From Pseudomonas fluorescens (lineage in GTDB: Bacteria > Pseudomonadota > Gammaproteobacteria > Pseudomonadales > Pseudomonadaceae), in NCBI RefSeq assembly GCF_902497775.2, contig NZ_OZ024668.1, forward strand, positions 1,759,826 to 1,823,825: a stretch of DNA of 64,000 nt. Direction: 5' to 3'. The notes beneath the pieces were generated by a model. The model searched no databases. It was given only the letters and a program-made list of their open reading frames with translations, and was not told the DNA's origin. Shown here one piece after another: positions 17,422 through 27,478 of the stretch. A program made the position numbers and the translations under genes. Numbering within the stretch: the first letter of the stretch is position 1; every line of letters begins with the position of its first letter.

Positions 17422-17499
17422 CTGCCGGTCGACAGGCCTCGGTGCATTCGAACACCGCCAGAGCGTACTGACTACTGGCAAAAATGCTAGGTAGCGCCG

Positions 17500-18219
17500 C
17501 TATTCATGGCAGCAATGGGGCGATTGCGGGGCTCCTTCGTAGCGGTCGTGGTGGCGTACCCAGTCCATGGTGCCTTCCTCGTTGCGGCCCTTGGGCATCA
17601 GGTCGAGAAAGTTGTAGGTGCCGACCAGGATGTCCAGGCCGCGAGCGTAGCTTGAGTAGGTGTGAAACAGCGTGCCGTCGGCGTCGCGGTAGAACACGCT
17701 GAGGCCCGGCAACTCGGTTTCCTCGCCCGAATACGGCTCATAGTTGTACTGGTCGCTGCCCTTGCCGCCGACGCCGAAATCCTGGTTGAAGCTGCTGGCA
17801 TGGGATGAAACCCAGGGAAACTTCCAGCCCATGCGATGCCTGAAGGCCTGGAACTGGGCGTAGGGTGCGCGCGATACCGCCACCAGCGACACGTCGTGAT
17901 GGGCCAGGTGCAGGTTGGCACCGTCGAAATGGTCGGCCAGGAACGAACAGCCCGGGCAGCCTTCATCCCAGCCTTCGCCGAACATGAAGTGATAAACCAG
18001 CAACTGGCTGCGGCCGGCGAACAGGTCGGCCAGATTCAGGCGGCCCTCGGGGCCTTCGAAACGATAGTCCTGATCGACGCGTACCCAAGGCAGGGCGCGG
18101 CGGGCTTTGCTCAGTTCATCGCGCTGATGGGTCAGGGCCTTTTCATGCAGCAACAGCTGGCGGCGGGCACTGAGCCATTCGCTGCGCGAGACCACCTGGG
18201 GGTTTTGATGGTTGTCCAT
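17500..18219 (-). CDS. DUF899 family thioredoxin-fold protein
   Basis: A 239-residue DUF899 protein with a thioredoxin-like fold. Family marks are the opening VVSRSEWLSARRQLLLHEKA, LLVYHFMFGEGWDEGCPGCSF (in outline; cysteines near residues 89 and 92), and the later DFGVGGKG and GLSVFYRDADGTLFHTYSSY. The CPGC motif suggests a redox role, but the biochemical function of the family is not established. The protein is probably cytoplasmic. The ATG at 18219 has GGAG upstream. It is monocistronic, with a REP element separating it from the HAD gene upstream. Confidence 0.85.
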   Translation of the reverse strand: MDNHQNPQVVSRSEWLSARRQLLLHEKALTHQRDELSKARRALPWVRVDQDYRFEGPEGRLNLADLFAGRSQLLVYHFMFGEGWDEGCPGCSFLADHFDGANLHLAHHDVSLVAVSRAPYAQFQAFRHRMGWKFPWVSSHASSFNQDFGVGGKGSDQYNYEPYSGEETELPGLSVFYRDADGTLFHTYSSYARGLDILVGTYNFLDLMPKGRNEEGTMDWVRHHDRYEGAPQSPHCCHE

Positions 18220-18313
18220 GGGTACGGCTCCACTGGGGGAATGTACTGATGGTCGATTGTCGGTTGGGGAATTCGACAGGGGTGAGTGCAGGGCTGATGA
18301 ACGGTGGTGAATT

Positions 18314-18338
18314 CATCGCGGGTCAAGCCCGCTCCCAC
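18314..18338. repeat. REP element (half unit)
   Basis: A copy of the REP core in inverted orientation (CGCGGGTCAAGCCCGCTCC) with a GCGGG/CCCGC stem, 3 bases after the stop of the HAD hydrolase gene, where it may act as its terminator. Confidence 0.7.
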
Positions 18339-18340
18339 TT

Positions 18341-18997
18341 TCAGCCGGACATCCGCCCGATCAACGCCCACAAGCGCTCATCGTCGAAATCCTCCACCAC
18401 CAACTGCGCGCCGGCCTCAAACAAGGCCTCGGGCCGCTGGCTGGTCGACAATCCGACGGTGAAGATCCCCGCGCCACTGGCCGCCTTCACTCCTGGCACC
18501 GAATCCTCGAACGCCAGCGCATGCGCCGCCCGCGCCTGCAGGCGCTCAAGGCCGGTGAGGTAGGGCAGCGGGTCGGGCTTGGCCCGGGCCAGTTCTTCGG
18601 CCACCAGCACATGTTCAAAGCGTTGCTCCAGGCCCATGGCGCCGAGCATGTGCACGGCATTGGCCCGTGGCGCGTTGGTCACCACGGCAACGCCGATGCG
18701 CTGGTGTTCAGCGTGTTCGAGCAGGCGCCGCAGGCCGGCGGTAGGCTGCAAGGTCGGCGACAGGGCGCGAAAGCGCGCCTCCTTGCGGTCGGCGAACCGC
18801 TGGTGCTCGCTCAGCGGCCGGTCCGGGAACAGGTAACGGCACAGGTCGGCATTGGCCCGGCCGCTGACGTGGGCATCGAACTCCGCTTCGGTGAACACCC
18901 GGCCTTCTTCAAGCAACAGCTGTTGCATGGCCAGCAGGTGGAGTTTGTCGGTATCGGTCAGGGTACCGTCGAGGTCGAACAACAGGGCATCAAGCAT
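18341..18997 (-). CDS. HAD-superfamily hydrolase (subfamily IA)
   Basis: A 218-residue haloacid-dehalogenase-type phosphatase or phosphomutase. Motif I is DLDGT (nucleophile Asp8, acid Asp10), motif II is VVTNAPRANA, the motif III lysine is in ELARAKPDPLPYL, and motif IV is AFEDSVPGVKAA. The helical cap follows motif I (subfamily IA), resembling beta-phosphoglucomutase or sugar-phosphate phosphatases. The substrate cannot be deduced. It is divergent from the lexA2 operon, whose operator lies about 72 bases from this start codon. Confidence 0.88.
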   Translation of the reverse strand: MLDALLFDLDGTLTDTDKLHLLAMQQLLLEEGRVFTEAEFDAHVSGRANADLCRYLFPDRPLSEHQRFADRKEARFRALSPTLQPTAGLRRLLEHAEHQRIGVAVVTNAPRANAVHMLGAMGLEQRFEHVLVAEELARAKPDPLPYLTGLERLQARAAHALAFEDSVPGVKAASGAGIFTVGLSTSQRPEALFEAGAQLVVEDFDDERLWALIGRMSG

Positions 18998-19068
18998 GGT
19001 CGGCTTCCGCTGCGGTGGCCGGTCATGATAACCGGATCGGCGGGGCTGGTCAGATGCGTAGGAAAAGA

Positions 19069-19080
19069 GTACAAATGTAC
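19069..19080 (+). promoter_or_regulatory. LexA2-type SOS operator overlapping the lexA2 start
   Basis: GTACAAATGTAC at 19069-19080 is a perfect palindrome that fits the P. putida LexA2 site described as GTAC-N4-GTGC, and differs from the ordinary LexA box CTGT-N8-ACAG. It overlaps the proposed ATG at 19075, so LexA2 bound here would directly block transcription and translation initiation of its own operon. Confidence 0.75.
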
Positions 19081-19692
19081 TCCATGAATAAACTATCGCC
19101 CAAACGCCGCGCTATCCTCGACTTCATTCGTCAGCGCATCGCCGATCAGGCCCAGCCACCGAGCCTGGCCGACATCGCCACGGCCTTCGGTTTTGCCTCG
19201 CGCAGTGTTGCGCGCAAGCACATCCAGGCGCTGACCGAAGCCGGCCTTATCGAGGTCACCCCCAACCAGGCCCGTGGCATCCGCCTGGCCGGTGCCTTGC
19301 GCCGCCCCGAGGTGCTGGAAATCCCGGTGCTCGGCCAGGTCGCCGCTGGCCGGCCGATCGGCCCGGACGTGGATATCCACGAGCAACTGATGCTCGATTC
19401 ACACCTGTTCAGCCGCTCCCCCGACTACCTGCTCAAGGTGCGGGGCGACTCGATGATCGACGACGGCATCCTCGATGGCGACCTGGTCGGCATCAAGCAG
19501 CAGGCCGAAGCCCGTGACGGGCAGATCATCGTCGCGCGCCTGGACGGCGAGGTGACCATCAAGCGCTTTGAACGTGCCGGCGGGCATTACCGCCTGCTGC
19601 CGCGCAACCCGGCCTATGCCCCCATCGAGGTCGGCCCGGAGCACGACTTCGTCATCGAAGGGGTGTTCTGCGGCCTGGTGAGGCGCGGCTGA
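19075..19692 (+). CDS. lexA2: Second LexA repressor (LexA2), SOS regulator of the imu operon
   Basis: A 205-residue LexA. The N-terminal winged helix (1-70: LSPKRRAILDFIRQRI, then SRSVARKHIQALTEAGLI) is followed by the self-cleaving S24 peptidase domain with the scissile Ala91-Gly92, nucleophile Ser126 (GDSMIDDG) and general base Lys163 (EVTIKRF). RecA filaments trigger cleavage and thus derepression. The ATG at 19075 is chosen because AGGAAAAGAG lies 5 bases upstream; ATG 19084 is an alternative. It is the first gene of a tight four-gene operon: its stop overlaps the imuA start by one base. Confidence 0.92.
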   Translation: MYSMNKLSPKRRAILDFIRQRIADQAQPPSLADIATAFGFASRSVARKHIQALTEAGLIEVTPNQARGIRLAGALRRPEVLEIPVLGQVAAGRPIGPDVDIHEQLMLDSHLFSRSPDYLLKVRGDSMIDDGILDGDLVGIKQQAEARDGQIIVARLDGEVTIKRFERAGGHYRLLPRNPAYAPIEVGPEHDFVIEGVFCGLVRRG

Positions 19693-20309
19693 TGGGCGCG
19701 GTGGTCAGCCTCGACGGCCTGCTCGACCAGCAACGGGTCTGGAAGGGGCGGCCGCAGGCCTTGCCCCAGGGCCTGCAGCCCACTGGCCATGCCGCCCTGG
19801 ACGCGGCGCTGCCCGGTGGCGGCTGGCCGGCGGGGGCGCTGACCGAGTTGCTGCTGGCGGCCGAAGGCTGTGGCGAGCTGCAACTGCTGTGGCCGAGCCT
19901 GGCGCGCCTGACCCAGGCCGGTGAGCGGGTGGTGCTGATTGCGCCGCCGTTCATTCCCTACCCACCGGCCTGGCAGGCGGCCGGGGTCGATCTGCAGTGG
20001 TTGGCGGTGGTCCAGGCGGGGGCCAGTGAGGTGTTCTGGGCCGCTGAGCAGTGTTTGCGCTCGGGCAGTTGCGGCGCCGTGCTGTGCTGGCCGCACAAGG
20101 CCGATGATCGCGCCTTGCGCCGTTTGCAGGTCGCGGCCGAAAGCGGCCAGACCCTGGCCTTTGCCTGTCGCCCGCACCAGGCCGCGCTCAACCCGTCGCC
20201 AGCGGCACTGCGCATTGCCGTCGATGCCCAGCCGGCCCAATGGCGGGTGCTCAAGTGCCGCGGCGGCCTGGCTCCGGCCACGCCCATTGCCTGCCCCGGG
20301 CGAGGCTGA
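19692..20309 (+). CDS. imuA: Translesion synthesis-associated protein ImuA
   Basis: A 205-residue RecA/SulA-like protein of the ImuA family. It opens with a typical ALPQGLQPTGHAALDAALPG segment and continues GGGWPAGALTELLL, resembling the RecA core but with a degenerate nucleotide-binding loop. ImuA is an accessory subunit of the ImuABC mutasome, which bypasses lesions after SOS induction; in related bacteria ImuA binds ImuB and RecA. The start ATG overlaps the lexA2 stop by one base, which implies translational coupling. Confidence 0.88.
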   Translation: MGAVVSLDGLLDQQRVWKGRPQALPQGLQPTGHAALDAALPGGGWPAGALTELLLAAEGCGELQLLWPSLARLTQAGERVVLIAPPFIPYPPAWQAAGVDLQWLAVVQAGASEVFWAAEQCLRSGSCGAVLCWPHKADDRALRRLQVAAESGQTLAFACRPHQAALNPSPAALRIAVDAQPAQWRVLKCRGGLAPATPIACPGRG

Positions 20310-20315
20310 TGGATC

Positions 20316-21731
20316 ATGCTCTGGGCCTGTATCCTGCTGCCGCAGCTGGCACTCGACGCGGTGCTGCGCGCCCGCGACGACGGCGACACGCCGCTGGTGC
20401 TGCTCAGCGGCCCAGCCCAGCGCCGGGTTTTGCAGGCGGTCAATCCGGCGGCGGCCGCTCTGGGCCTGCGCGCCGGGCAGTCGCTGACCACTGCCCAGGC
20501 CCTGGCCGGCAGTTTTACCTGCGTCGAGCACGACCCGGCGGCCATCGAGCAGTTGCAGCAGTTGCTGGCCGCCTGGGCCTATCGCTTCAGCTCCCAGGTC
20601 AGCCTGCATTACCCACGGGTGCTGTTGCTCGAAGTCGAGTCCAGCCTCGGCCTGTTCGGGCCCTGGCCGGCCTTCGAGGCACGGCTGCGCGCTGAGCTGC
20701 AGGCGCTGGGTTTTCGTCACCGTATCGTCCTGGCCAGCAACCCGGTGGCGACGCGCATGCTGGCCAATGTCCACGACGGCCTGGCCCTGGCGTGCCCGCA
20801 GCAAACCCGCGCGGCGCTGGAGCAGATGCCCATCGACCGCGTCGGCCTGCCTGCCGAGGCGGCCAACGCCTTTGCCCGCATGGGCCTGCGTCAGCTCGGC
20901 CAGGTCCTGGCCTTGCCCCGTGACGCCCTGGCCCGACGCTTTGCCGCGCCGGTGCAACTGCACCTGGACCGCCTGCTCGGGCGGCGGCCCATGGCCCTTG
21001 AATTCTATTTGCCGCCGGACCGCTTCGATGCGCGTCTGGAGCTGAACTTCGATGTCGAATCCCATCAGGCCTTGCTGTTCCCCCTGCGCCGGCTGATCAA
21101 CGACCTTGCCGCCTTCCTGGCCGGGCGCGACAGCGGCGTGCAGCGCTTTGCCCTGCACCTGGAACATGCCGAAGGGCCCGACACCTGCGTGCCGGTCGGC
21201 CTGCTGGCGGCCGAGCGCGATCCGTCGATGCTGTTCGAACTGGCCCGTGGCCGTCTTGAGCAACTGCAGATCGCCGCACCGGTGCGCAACCTGCGCCTGC
21301 TGGCCGAAGACCTGCCGGCGTTTGTGCCGCAACGCAGCGAGCTGTTCGACCCGCGGCCGCAGCAGAACCAGCCTTGGGAGCAACTGCGCGAACGCCTGCG
21401 TGCACGGCTGGGCGACGAGGCGGTGCGTGGTCTTGCGGCCCAGGCCGATCATCGCCCCGAGTGCGCCTGGCTCGCGGGTGATGGGCAGCGCCAGGCGCCG
21501 CCAGTGTCGAGTGCGCCGCGCCCGGGCTGGCTGCTGGCCGAGCCCCAGGCCTTGCCCGGCATCGGCGTGCAACTGTTGACCGGCGCCGAGCGCATCGAGT
21601 CCGGTTGGTGGGATGGCGGCGATGTGCGCCGTGACTACTACCGGGTGCGTACCGCCAGCGGTTTGCATGGCTGGGCCTACCGCACCCTTGGTGAAGACGG
21701 CCGGTTGTGGCTGCAGGGCTGGTTCGCATGA
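20316..21731 (+). CDS. imuB: Y-family polymerase-like protein ImuB (catalytically inactive)
   Basis: A 471-residue member of the Y-family polymerase fold (fingers/palm start [18 protein letters not shown], thumb-like helix-hairpin-helix near [14 protein letters not shown], little-finger region to about 340, and a variable C-terminal tail). The catalytic acidic residues of DNA polymerase IV are not conserved: where Pol IV has YSIDE this protein has [10 protein letters not shown], and the N-terminal DMD is absent. This is the known ImuB state, a scaffold that tethers DnaE2 to the beta clamp. It lies between imuA (6-base gap) and dnaE2 (4-base ATGA overlap). Confidence 0.9.
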   Translation: MLWACILLPQLALDAVLRARDDGDTPLVLLSGPAQRRVLQAVNPAAAALGLRAGQSLTTAQALAGSFTCVEHDPAAIEQLQQLLAAWAYRFSSQVSLHYPRVLLLEVESSLGLFGPWPAFEARLRAELQALGFRHRIVLASNPVATRMLANVHDGLALACPQQTRAALEQMPIDRVGLPAEAANAFARMGLRQLGQVLALPRDALARRFAAPVQLHLDRLLGRRPMALEFYLPPDRFDARLELNFDVESHQALLFPLRRLINDLAAFLAGRDSGVQRFALHLEHAEGPDTCVPVGLLAAERDPSMLFELARGRLEQLQIAAPVRNLRLLAEDLPAFVPQRSELFDPRPQQNQPWEQLRERLRARLGDEAVRGLAAQADHRPECAWLAGDGQRQAPPVSSAPRPGWLLAEPQALPGIGVQLLTGAERIESGWWDGGDVRRDYYRVRTASGLHGWAYRTLGEDGRLWLQGWFA

Positions 21732-24700
21732 ACACGCCGGGTTATGCCGAGTTGCATTGCCTGTCCAACTTCAGCTTCCAGCGCGGCGCCTCCAGTGCCC
21801 AGGAGTTGTTCCAGCGCGCCCGCCAGCATGGCTACCAGGCCCTGGCGATCACCGACGAGTGCACCCTGGCCGGGATCGTCCGCGCCTGGCAGGCGGCCAA
21901 GGCGGCGCAACTGGCGCTGATCGTCGGCAGCGAAGTGCGTCTGCACGACGGCCCCAAGCTGGTGCTGCTGGCGCAGAACCTTACGGGTTACCAACACCTG
22001 TGCAAGCTCATCACCGTCGCTAGGCGACGGGCGAAGAAGGGTGAGTACCAACTGCTGCGCGAAGACTTCGCCAAGCTCCCGGACGGCTTGTTGGCGTTGT
22101 GGGTGCCGGACGGCGCCGAGGCGGACCAGGCCAGCGGCCGCTGGTTGCGCGAGGTATTCGCCGAGCGGTTGTGGCTGGCAGTCGAGCTGCACCGCGGCCC
22201 GGATGACCCACGGCGCCTGCAACAGTTGCTGAGCCTGGCCAGAACCCTCGACATCCCTGCCGTGGCCAGTGGCGATGTGCACATGCATGCCCGTGGCCGC
22301 CGCGCCCTGCAAGACAGCATGACTGCCATTCGCCATCACTGCAGCGTTGCCGAGGCCGGCCAGCGCCTGTTTGCCAATGGCGAGCGGCACCTGCGCCCGC
22401 TGACGCAACTGGCCGAGCTGTACCCGCCGGCATTGCTTGAAGAAAGCCTGCGCATTGCCGCGCGTTGTCAGTTCGATCTGGGCCAGTTGCGCTACCAGTA
22501 CCCCCGCGAACTGGTGCCCGAGGGCCAGACGGCCAGCGCCTGGTTGCGTCACCTGTGCGCGCAGGGCCAGCGCTGGCGTTGGCCCGAAGGCATCGGTGAC
22601 AAGGCCCGGCAGTCCCTGGAGCATGAGCTGGAACTGATTGCCGAGCTCAACTACGAAAGCTACTTTCTCACTGTCCACGACATCGTCAACTTTGCCCGCG
22701 GGCAGGGCATTCTCTGCCAGGGGCGCGGCTCGGCGGCCAATTCGGTGGTGTGTTATGTGCTGGGCATCACCGAGCTTGACCCGATGAAAAGCCACCTGCT
22801 GTTCGAGCGCTTTTTGTCCCGCGAGCGCGACGAGCCGCCGGACATCGACGTCGACTTCGAACACGATCGCCGCGAAGAAGTCCTGCAGTACGTGTTCCGC
22901 CGCTATGGTCGCCACCGCGCGGCGCTCACCGCCGTGGCCAGCACCTATCACGCCGCTGGTGCGCTGCGCGACATCGCCCGGGTGCTGGGTTTGCCAGCGC
23001 AGCAGATCAGCGCCCTGGCCGATTGCTGCGGGCGCTGGAGCGACCGCCTGCCGCCACCGGAGCAACTGCGCGAAGCCGGTTTCGATCCCGACAGCCCGTT
23101 GCTGCGCCGGGTGCTGGCGTTGACCGGCGAGCTGATCGGGTTTCCCCGCCACCTGTCCCAGCACCCGGGCGGCTTCGTGATTTCCGAGCAGCCGCTGGAC
23201 AGCCTGGTGCCGGTGGAAAACGCCGCCATGGCAGATCGCACGGTGATCCAGTGGGACAAGGACGACCTCGACCTGGTCGGCCTGCTCAAGGTCGATATCC
23301 TCGCCCTGGGCATGCTCAGCGCCTTGCGCCGCTGTTTCGACCTGCTATATCGCCACCGTGGCCGCGTGCTGACCCTGGCGAGCATCCCGGCGGACTGCAC
23401 GGCGACCTACGAGATGATCGGCCGCGCCGACACCGTCGGTGTGTTCCAGATCGAGTCGCGGGCGCAGATGGCCATGCTGCCGCGGCTCAAGCCGAAGAAC
23501 TTCTACGACCTGGTGATCGAGGTGGCTATCGTCCGCCCCGGGCCGATCCAGGGCGATATGGTTCACCCGTACCTGCGCAGGCGTCAGGGGCTTGAGCCGG
23601 TGAGCTATCCGTCCGAGGCGCTGAAGCAGGTCTTCGAGCGCACCCTGGGCGTGCCGTTGTTCCAGGAGCAGGTGATGGAGCTGGCGATGGTTGCCGGCGG
23701 CTATTCGGCGGGCGAGGCGGACCAGTTGCGCCGGGCCATGGCCGCCTGGAAGCGCCACGGCGGCCTGGAGCCGCACCGCGAACGACTGACCCAGGGCATG
23801 CTCGACAACGGTTACAGCGCAGAATTTGCCGAACGCATCTTCGAGCAGATCAAGGGCTTTGGCAGCTATGGCTTCCCCGAGTCCCACGCCGCCAGCTTCG
23901 CCTTGCTGACCTACGCCAGTTGCTGGCTCAAGTGTCATGAGCCGGCGATCTTTGCCTGCGCGCTGATCAACAGCTGGCCCATGGGTTTCTACAGCCCCGA
24001 CCAGATTCTCCAGGACGCCCGCCGTCACCGCATCGAGATACGCCCGGTGGATGTCTGCCACAGCGACTGGGATTGCAGCCTGGAGTCGGGGGCAGGGCAG
24101 GCGTTGGCCCTTCGCCTGGGCCTGCGCCAGGTGCGCGGCTTTCGTCAGCAGGACGCCCAGAGGATCGAACAGGCGCGGGGCGAGCGCGGCTGGCGCGATG
24201 TTCCTGACCTGTGCCTGCGGGCGCAACTGGATGCCCGCGCCCGTGAGCTGCTGGCCGATGCCGGGGCCTTGCGCGGTTTGGCCCGCGACCGCTATCGGGC
24301 GCGCTGGAGCGTGGCCGCGGTGCAGGCGCAGCTGCCGTTGTTCGCGGGTATCGAGGCCCCGCTGGAAGCGCCGGTGGATTTACCGCAGCCATCGTTGAGC
24401 GAGGACATGTTTGCCGACTATGCCAGTGTCGGCACCACCCTCGGCCCGCATCCGCTGACCTTGCTGCGCCGCCGCCTCAATGCCCTGGGTTGCCGCAGTT
24501 CGCAGGCGCTGGAGCAGGCTGAACACAACGATCGGGTCAGCGTGGCGGGGCTGGTGACCGGGCGGCAACGGCCAGGGACGGCCAGCGGGGTGACCTTCGT
24601 TACCCTTGAAGACGAGTTCGGCAACGTCAACGTGGTGGTCTGGCGTGATCTGGCCGAGCGTCAACGGCGGGTGCTGGTGGGCGCGCAACTGATGCGGGTG

Positions 24701-24811
24701 ACTGGAAAACTGGAGTGCGAGAGCGGGGTGCGCCACCTGATTGCCCAGCGCCTGGAGGATTTGAGCCCGCTGTTGCAGGGGCTGGATGTGCGCAGTCGGG
24801 ATTTCCACTGA
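21728..24811 (+). CDS. dnaE2: Error-prone DNA polymerase DnaE2 (ImuC)
   Basis: A 1027-residue C-family DNA polymerase. It has a PHP domain at the N-terminus ([24 protein letters not shown]), palm and fingers with [12 protein letters not shown] (two catalytic aspartates) and [17 protein letters not shown] (third), the [16 protein letters not shown] motif, a helix-hairpin-helix section, and a C-terminal OB fold ([18 protein letters not shown]). It lacks the tau-binding tail of DnaE1, as expected for DnaE2. The ATG at 21728 overlaps the imuB stop (ATGA). With ImuA and ImuB it carries out mutagenic lesion bypass during the SOS response. Confidence 0.95.
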   Translation: MNTPGYAELHCLSNFSFQRGASSAQELFQRARQHGYQALAITDECTLAGIVRAWQAAKAAQLALIVGSEVRLHDGPKLVLLAQNLTGYQHLCKLITVARRRAKKGEYQLLREDFAKLPDGLLALWVPDGAEADQASGRWLREVFAERLWLAVELHRGPDDPRRLQQLLSLARTLDIPAVASGDVHMHARGRRALQDSMTAIRHHCSVAEAGQRLFANGERHLRPLTQLAELYPPALLEESLRIAARCQFDLGQLRYQYPRELVPEGQTASAWLRHLCAQGQRWRWPEGIGDKARQSLEHELELIAELNYESYFLTVHDIVNFARGQGILCQGRGSAANSVVCYVLGITELDPMKSHLLFERFLSRERDEPPDIDVDFEHDRREEVLQYVFRRYGRHRAALTAVASTYHAAGALRDIARVLGLPAQQISALADCCGRWSDRLPPPEQLREAGFDPDSPLLRRVLALTGELIGFPRHLSQHPGGFVISEQPLDSLVPVENAAMADRTVIQWDKDDLDLVGLLKVDILALGMLSALRRCFDLLYRHRGRVLTLASIPADCTATYEMIGRADTVGVFQIESRAQMAMLPRLKPKNFYDLVIEVAIVRPGPIQGDMVHPYLRRRQGLEPVSYPSEALKQVFERTLGVPLFQEQVMELAMVAGGYSAGEADQLRRAMAAWKRHGGLEPHRERLTQGMLDNGYSAEFAERIFEQIKGFGSYGFPESHAASFALLTYASCWLKCHEPAIFACALINSWPMGFYSPDQILQDARRHRIEIRPVDVCHSDWDCSLESGAGQALALRLGLRQVRGFRQQDAQRIEQARGERGWRDVPDLCLRAQLDARARELLADAGALRGLARDRYRARWSVAAVQAQLPLFAGIEAPLEAPVDLPQPSLSEDMFADYASVGTTLGPHPLTLLRRRLNALGCRSSQALEQAEHNDRVSVAGLVTGRQRPGTASGVTFVTLEDEFGNVNVVVWRDLAERQRRVLVGAQLMRVTGKLECESGVRHLIAQRLEDLSPLLQGLDVRSRDFH

Positions 24812-24822
24812 AAAGCATCACG

Positions 24823-24878
24823 TGTAGGAGCGGGCTTGCCCCGCGAAGAGGCCCATCGCGGGCAAGCCCGCTCCTACA
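24823..24878. repeat. Paired inverted REP elements (BIME-like)
   Basis: Two REP cores in opposite orientation (24823-24845 and 24856-24878), able to pair into a long hairpin, fill the gap between the convergent ends of dnaE2 and the aldo/keto reductase gene. They probably stop transcription from both sides. Confidence 0.8.
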
Positions 24879-24888
24879 GGTTGAAAGG

Positions 24889-25716
24889 TCAAACCATGGA
24901 CAAATGCTGCTTGCGCGTCGGCGGCGCAAAGACCCGGTCGATCGCGCGCAAGTCTTCACTGCTGAGCACCAGGTTGGCCGCCGCCGCATTCAGGCGCACA
25001 TGCTCAAGGTCCACCGCCTTGGGAATGGCGATCACCCCGTCCTGGCGAATCACCCAGGCCAGGCTCACCTGCGCCGGTGTCGCGCCATGGCGCTCGGCAA
25101 TCTCGGCCAGGGTCGGGTGCATGAGCAAGCGTCCGGCCTGGGCCAGCGGGCAGTAGGCCATGGTCGGTAGTTGGCGCTTGTGGCTCCAGGGCAGCAGGTC
25201 GTATTCGATGCCGCGCTGGGACGGGTTGTACAGCACCTGGTTGACCGCGCAATCGCCGCTCAGCTGATACAGCTCGCGCAGGTCATCGACATCGAAGTTG
25301 GACACGCCCCAACGGCCGATCTTGCCCTCGGCACGCAAGCGCTCGAAGGCTTCAACCGTCTCCGCCAGCGGGTACTGGCCACGCCAGTGCAGCAGGTAGA
25401 GGTCGATGTGCTCGGTGCCCAGGCGTTGCAAGCTGCGCTCGCATGCCGCCGGGATGCCCTTGAGGCTGGCGTTGTGCGGGTACACCTTGCTGACCAGGAA
25501 CACCTGCTCGCGATGCCCGGCAATGGCCTTGCCGACGACTTTTTCCGCGCCGCCTTCGGCGTACATTTCGGCGGTATCGATCAGGCTCAGGCCCAGCTCG
25601 ATACCGTGCTGCAAGGCGGCAACTTCAGCGTGCTGCCGGCCTGGGTCTTCGCCCATGTACCAGGTGCCCTGGCCAATGGCCGGGACGTTGTGTTCGGCAA
25701 GTTTCACGGTACGCAT
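24889..25716 (-). CDS. Aldo/keto reductase
   Basis: A 275-residue NADPH-dependent oxidoreductase with a TIM-barrel fold. The catalytic tetrad is visible as Asp47 (LIDTAEMY), Tyr52, Lys77 (LVSKVYP) and His110 (LLHWRG). The C-terminal cofactor segment AIPKAVDLEHVRLNAAA is present. Such enzymes reduce aldehydes and sugar ketones; the exact substrate is unknown. The ATG at 25716 has AGGAGGTG at ideal spacing. Its start overlaps the end of the LysR gene by 13 bases, so the two are probably co-transcribed. Confidence 0.88.
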   Translation of the reverse strand: MRTVKLAEHNVPAIGQGTWYMGEDPGRQHAEVAALQHGIELGLSLIDTAEMYAEGGAEKVVGKAIAGHREQVFLVSKVYPHNASLKGIPAACERSLQRLGTEHIDLYLLHWRGQYPLAETVEAFERLRAEGKIGRWGVSNFDVDDLRELYQLSGDCAVNQVLYNPSQRGIEYDLLPWSHKRQLPTMAYCPLAQAGRLLMHPTLAEIAERHGATPAQVSLAWVIRQDGVIAIPKAVDLEHVRLNAAAANLVLSSEDLRAIDRVFAPPTRKQHLSMV

Positions 25717-26609
25717 GTCACCTCCTGTGGGCGGATATGTTCAAGCAATACGTCGAGCAGCGCCTGGGCCGCTGCCGAGAGTTTATGGTCGGCCAGCAGG
25801 GTCACGCCAATACGCCGCTCTATACTCGGCGCTACCAGCGGCACGCAACGTGCGCCCAGTTCCTGCATCTGGCCGATGCACAGGGCCGGCACGGCGCTCA
25901 CGCCCAGGCCGTTGGCAACCATGCGGCCGATGGTCGACAGCTGATGGCTTTCGAAGGCCACCGCCAGCTTGCCGTGTTCGGCGGCCAGGTGTTGCTCCAG
26001 CAGCAGGCGCACCGCCGAGGGGCGTTGCAGGGCGATGAAGTCTTCGGCCAGCAGTTCGCGCCAGCTCACCTGCGGCTGTTGCGCCAACGGTGAGTCGGCC
26101 GGCACCACGGCGACGAAGCGGTCCAGGTACAGCGGCTTGAAGCACAGCGGCTCGCTGGCTTCAGGTTCGAAACCGATGCCCAGTTCGACGCGCCGGTGGC
26201 GGACCAGTTCCAGCACCTGTTCGTTGATCACGTCGTGCACGGTGACGTTGACCCGCGGGTAGCGCTGGCGAAATACCTTCAGCGCCGCCGGCAGCAGGTT
26301 GCCGGCAAAGGCCGGCATGGCGGCGATCGATACTCGTCCCAGCTGCAGGGTAAAGCGCTGGCGCAGCAGTTCTTCGGTGTTGTCCCAGTCGGCCAGCAGT
26401 TGCCGGGCCAAGGGCAGCAGCACTTCGCCCTCAGGCGTCAGGCTGACGCTGCGGGTGGTGCGGCTGAGCAGGGCGCCGCCGAGGTTGTCCTCCAGGGCCT
26501 TGATGGTCAGGCTCAGGGCCGGCTGCGACAGGTGCAAGTGTTCGCCAGCCTGGGCAAAGCTCTGGTATTTGGCGACGGTGACGAAGGCGCGTAGCTGTTT
26601 GACGTTCAT
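25704..26609 (-). CDS. dhcR: LysR-family regulator of the adjacent CoA-transferase operon
   Basis: A 301-residue LysR regulator: winged helix at the N-terminus (MNVKQLRAFVTVAKYQSFAQ, then LHLSQPALSLTIKALE) and a periplasmic-binding-type effector domain (LGIGFEPEASEPLCF, GLGVSAVPAL). It is divergent from a CoA-transferase operon, the same layout as P. aeruginosa dhcR-dhcAB, where DhcR activates dehydrocarnitine CoA-transferase genes. The symbol is given on this synteny. The effector could be a carnitine catabolite or a short-chain acyl compound. The 137-base gap to dhcA is A/T-rich and should hold the operator. Confidence 0.75.
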   Translation of the reverse strand: MNVKQLRAFVTVAKYQSFAQAGEHLHLSQPALSLTIKALEDNLGGALLSRTTRSVSLTPEGEVLLPLARQLLADWDNTEELLRQRFTLQLGRVSIAAMPAFAGNLLPAALKVFRQRYPRVNVTVHDVINEQVLELVRHRRVELGIGFEPEASEPLCFKPLYLDRFVAVVPADSPLAQQPQVSWRELLAEDFIALQRPSAVRLLLEQHLAAEHGKLAVAFESHQLSTIGRMVANGLGVSAVPALCIGQMQELGARCVPLVAPSIERRIGVTLLADHKLSAAAQALLDVLLEHIRPQEVTCVP

Positions 26610-26746
26610 CGGGCTAGGCTATTCTTTTGAAAAATTAATCAATCGATCATAAAAACAAAATTAACAAATAAGTGCTCAGGGGTGAAGATGCTTGAAACGC
26701 TCGCCGACACCCCTGTCGGATCAACAACTACAAAAGGCGGATCAGC

Positions 26747-27445
26747 ATGGCCGGACTGGACAAGCGCGTAGCAACCTATGAACAGGCCCTTGAAGGCCTG
26801 ACCGACAACATGACGGTACTGGCCGGTGGTTTCGGCCTGTGCGGCATCCCGGAAAACCTCATCGCCGAAATCAAGCGCCGTGGCGTCAAGGGCCTGACCG
26901 TGGTGTCCAACAACTGCGGCGTCGACGGCTTTGGTCTGGGCGTACTGCTCGAAGAGCACCAGATCCGCAAGATGGTCGCCTCCTACGTGGGCGAGAACGC
27001 CGAGTTCGAGCGCCAGCTGCTCAGCGGCGAACTGGAAGTGGAACTCACCCCGCAAGGTACCCTGGCCGAGAAGATGCGCGCCGGCGGCGCTGGCATCCCG
27101 GCGTTCTTCACCGCCACCGGCTACGGCACCCCGGTCGCCGAAGGCAAGGAAGTGCGTGAGTTCAACGGCCGCAAGTACATCCTCGAAGAGTCCATCACCG
27201 GCGACTTCGCCATCGTCAAGGGCTGGAAGGCCGACCACTACGGCAACGTGGTGTACCGCAACACCGCGCAGAACTTCAACCCGCTGGCCGCCACCGCCGG
27301 CAAGATCACTGTGGTCGAGGTCGAAGAGATCGTCGAGCCGGGTGTGCTGCTGCCAACCGAGATCCATACCCCGGGCATCTATGTCGACCGGGTCATCGTC
27401 GGCACGTTCGAGAAGCGTATCGAAAAACGCACCGTCAAAGCCTGA
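26747..27445 (+). CDS. dhcA: 3-oxoacid / dehydrocarnitine CoA-transferase subunit A
   Basis: The 232-residue alpha subunit of a family I CoA-transferase (ScoA/AtoD/DhcA type). It shows the signature [19 protein letters not shown] near residues 24-42, the [16 protein letters not shown] region, and [20 protein letters not shown]. With subunit B it moves CoA from succinyl-CoA or acetyl-CoA to acetoacetate or dehydrocarnitine in the cytoplasm. The gene is 33 bases upstream of subunit B. The choice between acetoacetate and dehydrocarnitine as main substrate rests on the LysR neighbour and remains inference. Confidence 0.88.
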   Translation: MAGLDKRVATYEQALEGLTDNMTVLAGGFGLCGIPENLIAEIKRRGVKGLTVVSNNCGVDGFGLGVLLEEHQIRKMVASYVGENAEFERQLLSGELEVELTPQGTLAEKMRAGGAGIPAFFTATGYGTPVAEGKEVREFNGRKYILEESITGDFAIVKGWKADHYGNVVYRNTAQNFNPLAATAGKITVVEVEEIVEPGVLLPTEIHTPGIYVDRVIVGTFEKRIEKRTVKA

Positions 27446-27478
27446 CCCGACCGCAGAACAACAATAGAGAACCTGAGC

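Noticed and set aside
19614..21668. 684-codon minus-strand frame opposite imuA and imuB
   Set aside because: Long only because of high third-position G+C in the imu genes; low-complexity translation and no start signals.
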